A DNA stretch of 64,000 bases, taken from Cryobacterium aureum (GTDB lineage: Bacteria; Actinomycetota; Actinomycetes; Actinomycetales; Microbacteriaceae). The translations under genes and the position numbers were made by a program. This document shows positions 47,934 to 57,981 of the stretch, piece after piece. Positions within the stretch are counted from its first letter, which is position 1. Each line of letters begins with the position of its first letter. The notes under the pieces were generated by a model that saw nothing but the letters and a program-made list of their open reading frames with translations, ran no database searches and was not told the DNA's origin. The stretch covers positions 1 to 64,000 of the forward strand of contig NZ_PPTG01000001.1 in the NCBI RefSeq assembly GCF_002954245.1. The letters run 5' to 3'.

Positions 47934-48626
47934 ATGTCTGAAACTCACGTCACCAAGGCGAACAAGCCTCGACTGAATCTCATGTTCAGCAACCTGGAGC
48001 TCGTGATCGCGGTGCTGCTCGGTCTGGTCTCGATCGTGACCGCGTACGCCTCGTTCCAGGCGGCGCTCTACGACAGCCAGATGGCCGGCAACTACACGAA
48101 GGGTTCCAATCTCTCCACCGAGGCGGAGTCGCTCTACCTCGAAGGCAATCAGCAGTTCATCCAGGACACCCAGGTTCTGAACCGGCTGAGCGAATTGGCG
48201 ATCGAAACCAATAGTGCCGACGAGGCTCTGGCCCTGGATGCGAGCGACAAGATCGACGAGCTCACCTTCATGTCGGTCTCCGAGGAGTTCAGCGCAGCCA
48301 TCGCCTGGGGCGAGGCCGAGGACATCTCTGACGCAGAGTTCTACCACAACCCGCAGGACAACGAGGATTACCAGGACTTTCTCTTCTCCGGCTGGTCCGA
48401 TAAGAAGGCCGAAGCCGACACCATGATCGCCGAGGGCGACGTGTTCAACAGCCTCAGCGACCGGCTCACCCTGAACACCGTGCTCATGGCCATCTCGTTG
48501 TTCCTCCTCGGTGTTGCCGCCGTGGTGCGGCAGGCGCGGGTACAGATCGTGCTGATGGGAATCGGAATGGCGATCTTCGTGGTCGCCGGCGTGCTGACCG
48601 CGGGCATCCCGTTCGTCGGGCTGTGA
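47934..48626 (+). CDS. Membrane protein with large outer loop, partner of the C11 peptidase
   Basis: The 230-residue protein has a helix at residues 21-43, an acidic, probably extracytoplasmic region of about 130 residues (helical, rich in Glu/Asp/Ser), and two helices near residues 175-197 and 203-225. I do not recognise the family. Its stop overlaps the start of the next gene (TGATG), so it is coupled to a clostripain-type lipoprotein. It may anchor or be cleaved by that peptidase; both are inferences from position. Confidence 0.75.
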   Translation: MSETHVTKANKPRLNLMFSNLELVIAVLLGLVSIVTAYASFQAALYDSQMAGNYTKGSNLSTEAESLYLEGNQQFIQDTQVLNRLSELAIETNSADEALALDASDKIDELTFMSVSEEFSAAIAWGEAEDISDAEFYHNPQDNEDYQDFLFSGWSDKKAEADTMIAEGDVFNSLSDRLTLNTVLMAISLFLLGVAAVVRQARVQIVLMGIGMAIFVVAGVLTAGIPFVGL

Positions 48627-50530
48627 TGAACCGCAGAGTGGCCCGCCCGGTCCTCGCCGCCGTCATGCTCGGGCTGATCCTGCTCGGCGCGAGCGGTTGC
48701 AGTTTCGAAGCGGATGCCGATGCCTCCTCCGAAGGCGCCGGCAGTTGGACCGTGCTCACCTACTCGATCGCCGATACCGACCTCGAGCCGTACATGATGG
48801 TCGACGTCGACGAAATGGGCCAGGTTGGTTCGAGCGAGAACCTAAGCATCGTCGCCCTCGTCGACCGCGCCGCGGACTACAGTTCTGATCCCGTGCTGGG
48901 GATAGACGACTGGACCGGCGGCAAACTGCTCGAAATCAACGCGGGTTCGGCCACCGAGCTGGAGGATCTGGGCGACGTGAACACCGGTGACCCCGCAGTT
49001 CTGGCCGATTTCATCACCCGCGGTATCGATGAGTATCCCGCCGACAACTACGCACTCATCATCTCCGACCACGGTGCTTCCTGGCCGGGCGTCGGCGGCG
49101 ATGAGTCGAGCGACTACGACTCGCTCAGCCTCGCCGAGATCGACGAGGCTCTCGCCTCCGGCCTGGATGCGGCCGGAGTAGACAAGCTCGACCTGCTCGG
49201 TTTCGATGCTTGCCTCATGGCCACCTACGAGGTCGCGAGCACCCTCGCACCGCGCGCCGATTTGTTGCTCGCGTCGCAGGAGCTCGAACCCGGCCACGGC
49301 TGGGATTACACCGCTCTCGACACCGCCAGCGACCCCGTCAACGGCGAGGCTCTCGGCAGCGCGCTGCTGGCCGGTTTCGCCGCCCAGGCCGCCGATGAGG
49401 GCAACGAGGCGGAGATCACGCTCTCGCTCGTCGACCTGACCCAACTCCCCGCCCTCGACGACGCCCTTGCCACATTCAGCGGCGCTCTGGTCGACCGTGG
49501 TGCAGCCGTGGCCCCGGTCGTCGGCGTGAGTCTGGCCGGAACGCTGGGCTTCGGCCGCAGCCCGGACCCCAGCGAAGACACCCACATGACCGACCTGGGC
49601 ATTCTGGCCGGGGAAATCGGTGTTGAGGCCCTCGATATCTCGGAGGCCGCCGACGCCCTCGTGCGCGCGATCAACGACGCCGTGCTGGACAAGGTCGACG
49701 GCTTGTCGACGCTTGGCGCCACCGGGCTTTCAATTTACTTTCCGCCACAGCAAGAATATTTCTCGGCCGACTACCTCGACCTTGACCCCACCGGAGGCTG
49801 GAGCGATTTTCTCTCCTCCTATTACGGTGCGGGCGAAAGCATCCCAGCCGCCGAACAGGCACAGTTCACCACCGCCGACGGCGAGGTCTCCTTTGCCGAC
49901 GACGGACTGTACATCTCCGCACCGTTCGCCTCCGCCGACAACCTGTCGGAAGCCAGCATCCGCTACGGTCTGGTTGAAGCGGATGGCTCGATCACCTTTC
50001 TGGGGCAGGAAGAAGCCTCCTTTTCCACCGATGGCTCCGGCCTGGCCGAAGGCTTCTTCGATCTGACCACCATGACGATCAGCGACGACGAAGACATCGT
50101 GAACGCCTACCTGCAGCTCGATACCGACGAGGAGGCCGGGGTGACGACGATCGATGTTCCGATGGCGTACTACGCGCCGGACGACGTGGACGGCGAGACC
50201 TACCAGGACGTGCTGCTCACGATCACGACCGATGCAGAGACACAGGACGTGCTCACCGAAACCTACTACGCTTTCAACGCCGACCTCGGCACGTACGGCG
50301 AGCTCACTGCGGATCCGGCCGGCATCATCGTGCCCGAGGTACTCAACGTGCTCGCTGACGGCACCGAAGAATGGCTGGCCACGAGTGATTACGGGCTTTA
50401 CGCCGACCTGCCATACCTACAGTACGACTTCGTGAGGCTCGATTCGGGTACTGAGCTCTACGTTGAGCTCAACGTGGTCGACTACGGCGGAAACACCTCG
50501 ACCGTGAGCGCCGTCGTCACCGTCCCATAA
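48623..50530 (+). CDS. Clostripain-related (C11) cysteine peptidase lipoprotein
   Basis: The 635-residue protein has a lipoprotein signal with the lipobox LGASGC (Cys near residue 26). The C11/CD-clan peptidase domain follows: WTVLTYSIADTDLEPYM, then the catalytic His in IISDHGASWPGVGGDE near residue 150 and the catalytic Cys in LLGFDACLMATYEVAS near 197. A beta-rich C-terminal region (about residues 410-635) has no known domain. It would act at the outer face of the membrane. The start is GTG 48623 or ATG 48626, overlapping the upstream membrane-protein gene. Substrates are unknown. Confidence 0.85.
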   Translation: MMNRRVARPVLAAVMLGLILLGASGCSFEADADASSEGAGSWTVLTYSIADTDLEPYMMVDVDEMGQVGSSENLSIVALVDRAADYSSDPVLGIDDWTGGKLLEINAGSATELEDLGDVNTGDPAVLADFITRGIDEYPADNYALIISDHGASWPGVGGDESSDYDSLSLAEIDEALASGLDAAGVDKLDLLGFDACLMATYEVASTLAPRADLLLASQELEPGHGWDYTALDTASDPVNGEALGSALLAGFAAQAADEGNEAEITLSLVDLTQLPALDDALATFSGALVDRGAAVAPVVGVSLAGTLGFGRSPDPSEDTHMTDLGILAGEIGVEALDISEAADALVRAINDAVLDKVDGLSTLGATGLSIYFPPQQEYFSADYLDLDPTGGWSDFLSSYYGAGESIPAAEQAQFTTADGEVSFADDGLYISAPFASADNLSEASIRYGLVEADGSITFLGQEEASFSTDGSGLAEGFFDLTTMTISDDEDIVNAYLQLDTDEEAGVTTIDVPMAYYAPDDVDGETYQDVLLTITTDAETQDVLTETYYAFNADLGTYGELTADPAGIIVPEVLNVLADGTEEWLATSDYGLYADLPYLQYDFVRLDSGTELYVELNVVDYGGNTSTVSAVVTVP

Positions 50531-50536
50531 AAAGTT

Positions 50537-50567
50537 CGGGACCGCCAGCAGCTCGCTGGCGGTCCCG
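50537..50567 (-). terminator. Terminator of guaB
   Basis: A 13-base perfect stem, CGGGACCGCCAGC/GCTGGCGGTCCCG, has a 5-base loop. On the minus strand it is followed by AACTTTTTA. It lies between the convergent C11 peptidase and guaB genes and may serve both. Confidence 0.92.
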
Positions 50568-50578
50568 GATGGGTGCAA

Positions 50579-52099
<1,521 letters not shown>

Positions 52100-52227
52100 C
52101 TAAAAACAAAAAAAATATGCGGCAAAACGCGTGATCACGCCATGGGACGTGATCTGAAATTACCGCTCCTTCAATGTTAAGCGTGTTTGGGCTCATCACA
52201 TTCCGCTCACATTTGCCGTGTGGTGCA

Positions 52228-52254
52228 AAGTTTCGAAACTTATAGGACATAATC
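52228..52254 (+). promoter_or_regulatory. Putative liv promoter with perfect palindrome
   Basis: AAGTTTCGAAACTT (52228-52241) is a perfect 14-base palindrome, followed at 52248-52253 by CATAAT, a likely -10. The palindrome would lie between -35 and -10, a place for a repressor. Transcription would start about 80 bases before livH. The remaining spacer 52082-52339 shows no gene. Confidence 0.5.
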
Positions 52255-52339
52255 GGCAAATACTCTCAACAACGACGTTGGCAGTAGTCACCCGGCGCCC
52301 GCCCGGTTACCCATCGGTCGGCACCAACATGGAGGTCCC

Positions 52340-53644
52340 GTGCAGCCCACACATACGGCTCAGAGATACATACCCAGGATGCTCGCCATCCTGTTCGTGA
52401 CACTTCTCGCAGCTCTCACTATGGCCACCTTCTCGGTGAGTAGCGCGCACGCCGATGAGGTGGGCACAGAGTTCGACTTCACTCTCTCTGGCAACGTGAA
52501 GTTCAATGGCGAAGCCCTCGACGGCGTGGCCATCGCCGTCGACGGCAATGGCTACACGGCCGACACGGTGACAGATGCCGAGGGCAAGTGGGCGATCGGT
52601 GTTCCCGAGAAGGGCACCTACGAAGTAACCCTCGACGAGGAAACCCTGCCGAAGGGCGTCGTCGTCGCCAAGGGAGGTAACGTCATTGATACGGAATTCG
52701 GCCTGACCGATCGCAAGTCGGTCAACTTCTTCCTCGGTGAAGGCACCCGCAACACGGTCAGCTTCTTCGACCAGTTCGTCAACCGCTTCGTGAACGGTTT
52801 GAACTTTGGACTGCTGCTCGCCCTCGCGGCGATCGGGGTCTCACTGATTTTCGGTACCACGGGCCTGAGCAACTTCGCGCACGCCGAGATGATCACCTTT
52901 GGCGCCCTGATGACTCTGGTCTTCTCAGTCAATCTAGGGCTACCGGTCTGGCTCGCCATTCTGATCGCCATCGCGCTCAGCGGCGTGCTGGGGTACGGCC
53001 TCGATGCGGTGCTCTGGAAACCGTTACGGCGCAAGGGCGTCGCGGTGATCCCGCTCATGATCGTGAGCATCGGCCTGTCTCTCGCCCTGCGCTACCTCTA
53101 CCAGTATTTCTTCGGCGGCAGCACAAGCCAGCTTCCCGGAGCGGGAATGACCGACCTCAAGTTCGGTCCGATCTCGTTGTCACCCATCGACATGGCCAGC
53201 ATGGGCATCAGCGTCGTGGTGCTGCTCGGCGTCGCCTACTTCCTGTTGCGCACCCGCATCGGAAAGGCCACCCGCGCCGTATCTGACAATCCCAGCCTCG
53301 CCTCGGCGAGTGGCATTGACGTCGACGGAGTGATCCGCACCGTCTGGGTGGTCGGAGCGGCTCTCGCCGGCCTCAGCGGGGTGCTCTGGGCATACTTCCG
53401 CCCGGGCGTCAGCTGGGACATGGGATTCCAGATGCTGCTCTTGGTCTTCGCCGCCGTCACCCTGGGTGGCCTCGGAACCGCATTCGGTGCCCTCATCGGA
53501 TCGATCGTGGTCGGTCTCTTCGTCGAGTTGTCGACCCTCTGGATTCCGTCCGACATGAAGTATGTCGGCGCACTTGTCGTTTTGATCCTGGTATTGCTGT
53601 TCCGGCCGCAAGGCATCCTGGGCCGCAAAGAGAGAATTGGTTAG
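52340..53644 (+). CDS. livH: LivH-type ABC permease with an N-terminal secreted beta domain
   Basis: The last 290 residues are a normal LivH permease (IGVSLIFGTTGLSNFAHAEMITFGALM, then VTLGGLGTAFGALIGSIVVGLFVE). Before it are a signal-like helix (residues 14-38, ending SSAHADE) and a beta-sandwich of about 90 residues resembling carboxypeptidase regulatory-like domains (SGNVKFNGEALDGVAIAVDG, then DAEGKWAIGVPEKGTYEVTLDE). That part would be outside the membrane. The GTG start follows GGAGG by four bases. It is the first gene of livHMGF, for branched-chain amino acids or related compounds. Confidence 0.9.
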   Translation: MQPTHTAQRYIPRMLAILFVTLLAALTMATFSVSSAHADEVGTEFDFTLSGNVKFNGEALDGVAIAVDGNGYTADTVTDAEGKWAIGVPEKGTYEVTLDEETLPKGVVVAKGGNVIDTEFGLTDRKSVNFFLGEGTRNTVSFFDQFVNRFVNGLNFGLLLALAAIGVSLIFGTTGLSNFAHAEMITFGALMTLVFSVNLGLPVWLAILIAIALSGVLGYGLDAVLWKPLRRKGVAVIPLMIVSIGLSLALRYLYQYFFGGSTSQLPGAGMTDLKFGPISLSPIDMASMGISVVVLLGVAYFLLRTRIGKATRAVSDNPSLASASGIDVDGVIRTVWVVGAALAGLSGVLWAYFRPGVSWDMGFQMLLLVFAAVTLGGLGTAFGALIGSIVVGLFVELSTLWIPSDMKYVGALVVLILVLLFRPQGILGRKERIG

Positions 53645-53652
53645 GGGTTCAC

Positions 53653-54633
53653 ATGGACTGGGGAGCAATCTTTAGCAACGCTGCCGTCGAGCTGATCAGC
53701 CCGACCACTGCCGCCTACGCACTCGCCGCTCTCGGGCTCGCCGTGCACTTCGGTTACACCGGCCTGTTGAACTTCGGCCAGGCCGGATTCATGGCTCTCG
53801 GAGCCTACGGCTACGCGATCTCGATTCTGACCTTCGGGTTTCCGGTCTGGGGCGCTTTTCTGGTCGGCGTGGGGGCATCCGTTGTCTTCGCGTTGATCCT
53901 GGGTATTCCCACCCTGCGACTGCGGGCAGACTACCTGGCCATCGTCACGATCGCGGCCGCGGAAATCGTGCGACTGTTGTTCACGACGAACACCTTCGCC
54001 TCGGTCACCGGTTCGGCCAACGGACTCAGCGGCTACAAGAACGAATTCGCAGCCCTCAACCCGCTCGCCGAGGGTAGTTACGGTTTCGGCCCGTTTCAGA
54101 ACAACGCCTACGACACTTGGCTTCGCATTGTGGCGTGGTCGATTGTGATTCTCGCAGCCTTGCTGGTCTGGCAGGTCATGCGCAGCCCGTGGGGTCGCGT
54201 CATCAAGGGAATTCGTGAAGACGAAGACGCCGTGCGAGCGCTCGGAAAGAACGTCTACGCCTACAAAATGCAGTCGCTCATTTTCGGTGGCGTGCTCGGC
54301 ACCATCGCCGGCATGATCTTCGCCCTCCCGAGAGCGGTCGTTCCCTCGAACTACCAAACCACGCTGACCTTCTTCATCTACGCGATCCTGCTGCTCGGCG
54401 GGGCCGCGACGGTGCTCGGCCCGATCATCGGTTCGATGATCTTCTGGGTGCTCTTGTCGTTCTTCTCCGGTTTCGTCGCCCGAGCCGTGGAGGCGGGCTG
54501 GTTGCCGTTCATGACGGCCATCCAGGGTGGCCAGCTACGTTTCATCCTGGTAGGAGTGGCGATTATGTTAATCGTCATCTTTAGACCGCAAGGCATCTTC
54601 GGCAATAAGAAGGAGTTGGCTTTTGTCCGCTAA
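53653..54633 (+). CDS. livM: LivM-type ABC permease
   Basis: The 326-residue permease has about eight to ten helices. HFGYTGLLNFGQAGFMALGAYGYA near residue 32 and VFALILGIPTLRLRADYLAIVTIAAAEIVR near 75 are LivM marks, and KNVYAYKMQSLIFGGVLGTIAGM near 200 contains the EAA-type loop that contacts the ATPase. It is eight bases downstream of livH, and its end overlaps livG by 11 bases. Confidence 0.95.
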   Translation: MDWGAIFSNAAVELISPTTAAYALAALGLAVHFGYTGLLNFGQAGFMALGAYGYAISILTFGFPVWGAFLVGVGASVVFALILGIPTLRLRADYLAIVTIAAAEIVRLLFTTNTFASVTGSANGLSGYKNEFAALNPLAEGSYGFGPFQNNAYDTWLRIVAWSIVILAALLVWQVMRSPWGRVIKGIREDEDAVRALGKNVYAYKMQSLIFGGVLGTIAGMIFALPRAVVPSNYQTTLTFFIYAILLLGGAATVLGPIIGSMIFWVLLSFFSGFVARAVEAGWLPFMTAIQGGQLRFILVGVAIMLIVIFRPQGIFGNKKELAFVR

Positions 54634-55582
54634 CGCTGGTCCTCAGGGTTCGGCGGCTCCGCTCGAGCCGCCGGTACCCACCCAAAAACCAATCAAAACG
54701 ACCGGCCTGCACATCGGCGAAGCCGAACCGGGCTGCGCCAAGGTCGACCCGATTCTCGTCGTCGACAATGTGCGGCGCACCTTCGGCGGCCTGACCGCTG
54801 TCGATGTCGCCCATGTCGAGGTTCCGCGCGGCGCGATCACCGCGCTGATCGGGCCCAACGGTGCCGGCAAGACGACCCTGTTCAATTTGCTGACCGGCTT
54901 CGACAAGCCCGACGACGGCAAGTGGACCTTCGACGGCCGCTCCCTCGCCGGCGTTCCGGCCTACCGGGTGGCCCGCATGGGCCAGATCCGCACCTTCCAG
55001 TTGACCAAGGCGCTCGGTCTGCTCACGGTCATGGACAATATGCTGCTCGGTGCCAAGGACCAGACCGGCGAGAACATGTTCCGCGCGCTGATGCCTTTCC
55101 TCTGGCGCAGTCAAGAGGAAGAGAACCGCGCCAAGGCTCTCGATCTGCTCACCCGTTTCAAGCTCGATACCAAGAAGGACGACTACGCGGCCAGCCTTTC
55201 CGGCGGCCAGCGCAAACTCCTCGAAATGGCGAGGGCGCTCATGAGCGACCCGACCCTGGTGATGCTCGATGAGCCGATGGCCGGCGTCAACCCGGCCCTC
55301 ACTCAGTCGCTGCTCGACCACATTCTCAACCTCAAGTCCCAGGGCATGACCGTACTGTTCGTTGAGCACGACATGCACATGGTGCGGCACATCGCCGACT
55401 GGGTGATCGTGATGGCTGAGGGCAAGGTGGTCGCCGAGGGCGACCCGCACGAGGTCATGAAGAACCCGGCGGTGATCGACGCCTACCTCGGCCAGCACCA
55501 CGACGAAGACATCGGCGAAGACCAGAGCACCGAAGCAGAGAACGTGTCAGCCATAAAGGAGTTGCTCGATGACGAACGCTGA
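54623..55582 (+). CDS. livG: LivG-type ABC ATP-binding protein
   Basis: The 319-residue ATPase has Walker A GPNGAGKTT near residue 79, signature LSGGQRKLLEMARAL near 195, Walker B LVMLDEPMAGVNP near 215, and the switch His in VEHDMHMV. The N-terminal 45 residues before the ABC domain are an extra Pro-rich segment. It starts with TTG at 54623, with AGGAG eight bases upstream, inside livM; its end overlaps livF by 14 bases. Confidence 0.95.
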   Translation: MSANAGPQGSAAPLEPPVPTQKPIKTTGLHIGEAEPGCAKVDPILVVDNVRRTFGGLTAVDVAHVEVPRGAITALIGPNGAGKTTLFNLLTGFDKPDDGKWTFDGRSLAGVPAYRVARMGQIRTFQLTKALGLLTVMDNMLLGAKDQTGENMFRALMPFLWRSQEEENRAKALDLLTRFKLDTKKDDYAASLSGGQRKLLEMARALMSDPTLVMLDEPMAGVNPALTQSLLDHILNLKSQGMTVLFVEHDMHMVRHIADWVIVMAEGKVVAEGDPHEVMKNPAVIDAYLGQHHDEDIGEDQSTEAENVSAIKELLDDER

Positions 55583-56336
55583 ACCGCTGGCCGCCCCGGC
55601 CCCGACCGAGACCCGGGAAAAAGTAGTCGAGGTCAACAACGTCACGGCCGGCTACGTCACCGGCGTAAACATCCTCAACTCCTGCTCGCTCACCGCCTAC
55701 GACGGTGAGCTGATCGGCATCATCGGCCCGAACGGTGCCGGTAAGTCGACGCTGCTCAAGTCGATCTTCGGCCAGGTCAGGGTCCGCGACGGTGAGATTC
55801 TGCTGCGCGGCAAGAACATCACCAACCTCAAAGCCAACAAGCTCGTCGCACAGGGCGTCGGTTTTGTCCCGCAGAACAACAACGTGTTCCCCACGCTGAC
55901 CATTCGCGAGAACCTCGAGATGGGCATCTTTCTCAAGCCCAAGGGGCTCGTCGAACGCCTGGCCTTCGTCACCGAAATCTTCCCAGAGCTGGGCAAGCGC
56001 ATGTCGCAGCGTGCCGGATCACTCTCCGGCGGTGAACGCCAGATGGTCGCGATGAGCCGCGCGCTCATGATGGGCCCGCATGTGCTTCTGCTCGACGAGC
56101 CGAGCGCCGGTCTCTCCCCCGTGCGCCAGGACGAAGCCTTTCTGCGCGTGAAGGAGATCAACAAGGCCGGTGTGACTACGATCATGGTCGAGCAGAACGC
56201 GCGTCGCTGCCTGCAAATCTGCGACCGCGGCTACGTGCTCGACCAGGGTCGTGACGCCTACACCGGCACCGGCCGCGAGCTGCTGAACGACCCCAAGGTG
56301 ATTGGCCTGTACCTGGGCACTCTCGGGCAGGATTAG
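55569..56336 (+). CDS. livF: LivF-type ABC ATP-binding protein
   Basis: The 255-residue second ATPase has Walker A GPNGAGKST near residue 56, signature LSGGERQMVAMSRAL near 153, Walker B VLLLDEPSAGLSP near 175 and the LivF-typical MVEQNARRCL with Gln in place of the usual switch His-Asp context. AAGGAG is seven bases before the ATG. It closes the operon; a hairpin follows. Confidence 0.95.
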   Translation: MTNAEPLAAPAPTETREKVVEVNNVTAGYVTGVNILNSCSLTAYDGELIGIIGPNGAGKSTLLKSIFGQVRVRDGEILLRGKNITNLKANKLVAQGVGFVPQNNNVFPTLTIRENLEMGIFLKPKGLVERLAFVTEIFPELGKRMSQRAGSLSGGERQMVAMSRALMMGPHVLLLDEPSAGLSPVRQDEAFLRVKEINKAGVTTIMVEQNARRCLQICDRGYVLDQGRDAYTGTGRELLNDPKVIGLYLGTLGQD

Positions 56337-56355
56337 CGCCCCAGCCCCGCACCAA

Positions 56356-56396
56356 CCAGAAGCGGCGTCCGAGATGTTCTCGGGCGCCGCTTCTGG
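56356..56396 (+). terminator. Hairpin after livF
   Basis: A 12-base perfect stem, CCAGAAGCGGCG/CGCCGCTTCTGG, with a 17-base loop that holds CCGAG/CTCGG, lies 20 bases past the livF stop. No T-run follows. Confidence 0.7.
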
Positions 56397-56417
56397 TGTG
56401 CTCTCCCAGGCTCTGGC

Positions 56418-56453
56418 GAGCGGATGCCGGGGGCATAGCCGGTGCATCCGCTC
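56418..56453. repeat. Inverted pair of the AGCGGATGC motif
   Basis: GAGCGGATGC (56418-56427) and GCATCCGCTC (56444-56453) are exactly complementary across a 16-base loop, between two convergent operons. Confidence 0.85.
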
Positions 56454-56485
56454 CGCTCGACCTTGGCCGGCCTCAGGAGCATGCA

Positions 56486-56515
56486 AAAGGGCCCCGACCG
56501 AAGCCGGGGCCCTTT
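56486..56515 (-). terminator. Terminator of the binding-protein gene (may act both ways)
   Basis: An 11-base stem AAAGGGCCCCG/CGGGGCCCTTT with an 8-base loop; the minus strand continues with TTTTG, the plus strand with CCTTC. Confidence 0.85.
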
Positions 56516-56549
56516 CCTTCAGGCGGTAGAGCCAGGTCGTGCGGTGGAG

Positions 56550-57854
56550 CTAGTTGGTGCGGGAGTAGGTGTTGTCGGAGTTGTATTCGTAGAGTCCAAT
56601 GGTCGCCTCGGTCGGGTCGCCGTTCTCATCGAAGGTGATGGGACCGGAGAACCCGTCGAAGTTGATCTGTTCGCCGGCAGCCAACGCGTCTGCAGCCTCT
56701 GCGAAATCGGTGACGGTAGTGCCGTCTCCGGTTCCGCCGGAGACCTGACGCAGGTAGCTGGCAATCGACTCACCGGAGACGTCGTTACCCGCGTAAGCGG
56801 CGAGCGCGATCAGCATCACGGCGTCGTACGACTCCGCCGCGTAGCTATAGTCGGTCAGAGTCGGATCGACCTCGAGCAGGCGCGCGGTGAAGTCACCGAG
56901 CGTGGCGGTGTCGAGGCCGGGCAGGGTGCCCTTGGAACCGGTGATGAGGTCGGCTGCGAAGTCGGCACTATAGTCCTTCAGGTTGCCGTCGACGAAGTAC
57001 AGCTTGTCACCAGCGAAACCACCGGCGACCAGGTCAGGAACGATGACCTTGGACTGGTCGAAGGTGATCAGAGCGATGGCGTCCGGCGCCTCAGCGGTGA
57101 CCTCTGCGATCTGTGACGCGAAGTTGGACTCGCCCTCATTGAAGAGCGACTCGGCGACGATTTCTCCGCCGGCGGCTTCAAACGACGCGCGAGTGGCCTT
57201 GGCCAAGCCGGTTCCGTACGCATCGTTGAGCACGATGAGTCCGAGGGTGGCATTGCCGTCGTCGGCGATCTGGTTGCCCAGCACCTCGCCCTGAAGCAGG
57301 TCAGACGGCGCGGTGCGCCAGTACAGGCCGTTGTCGGCGTAAGTCGTGAAGTCCGGCGATGTGTTGGCCGGGGAGAACTGCACGACGCCGGCACCGGTGA
57401 TCTGGTCGATCACGGTTTTGGACACACCCGAGGAGGCGGCACCGACAATCGCGGTGACGTCCTGCGACAGCAGGTCGGTCACGGAGACGGTGGCGGTGTC
57501 GGTCGTGGTATCGCCCGAGTCGCGGAAGATTGCTTCCACGTTGATGCCGAGCCCCGCCTCGTTGATGTCGTTGACAGCGAGCTGAACGCCGGCTTCTTCG
57601 GGCGGGCCGAGGAAGGCCAGTCCACCACTCTGCGGGAGGATGGTACCGATCTTCAGGGAAAGATCACGATCACCAGCCTCGACCGGCTTGAAGTCTGCGG
57701 CAGCATCCGCAGTGGGGGCTGCTGATTCTACCGGCGCCGTAGCAGCGCCATTGCTGCAGCCGGTGAGCAAAAGGGCGCTCACGCCGATGAGGGCGACACC
57801 GGTAACGAGGGTACGAACGGAGCGGGAGGCCGAGGCCTTCGCGAAAACGCTCAT
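56550..57854 (-). CDS. livJ: Branched-chain amino-acid-type substrate-binding lipoprotein
   Basis: The 434-residue lipoprotein has a signal ending LLLTGC (Cys near residue 31) and a two-lobe type-I periplasmic binding fold. LKIGTILPQSGGLAFLGPPEEAGVQLAVNDINEAG opens lobe 1, and SYAAESYDAVMLIALAAYAG lies near residue 340. AAGGAG is five bases before the ATG 57854; the longer frame is not coding. It is convergent with livHMGF, apparently as the matching binding protein on its own transcript. Confidence 0.93.
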   Translation of the reverse strand: MSVFAKASASRSVRTLVTGVALIGVSALLLTGCSNGAATAPVESAAPTADAAADFKPVEAGDRDLSLKIGTILPQSGGLAFLGPPEEAGVQLAVNDINEAGLGINVEAIFRDSGDTTTDTATVSVTDLLSQDVTAIVGAASSGVSKTVIDQITGAGVVQFSPANTSPDFTTYADNGLYWRTAPSDLLQGEVLGNQIADDGNATLGLIVLNDAYGTGLAKATRASFEAAGGEIVAESLFNEGESNFASQIAEVTAEAPDAIALITFDQSKVIVPDLVAGGFAGDKLYFVDGNLKDYSADFAADLITGSKGTLPGLDTATLGDFTARLLEVDPTLTDYSYAAESYDAVMLIALAAYAGNDVSGESIASYLRQVSGGTGDGTTVTDFAEAADALAAGEQINFDGFSGPITFDENGDPTEATIGLYEYNSDNTYSRTN

Positions 57855-57981
57855 GTTGCTCCTTGAATAATAAAGAGGGGTAAGACTGGTCAGCCGGTTG
57901 ACTGCCGTGGTGTCAGAGTAGGCAATCAAGGGCCCCGAAACATACCCCCTGATGGGAGAACTTTGCAATGCGACCAAATCG

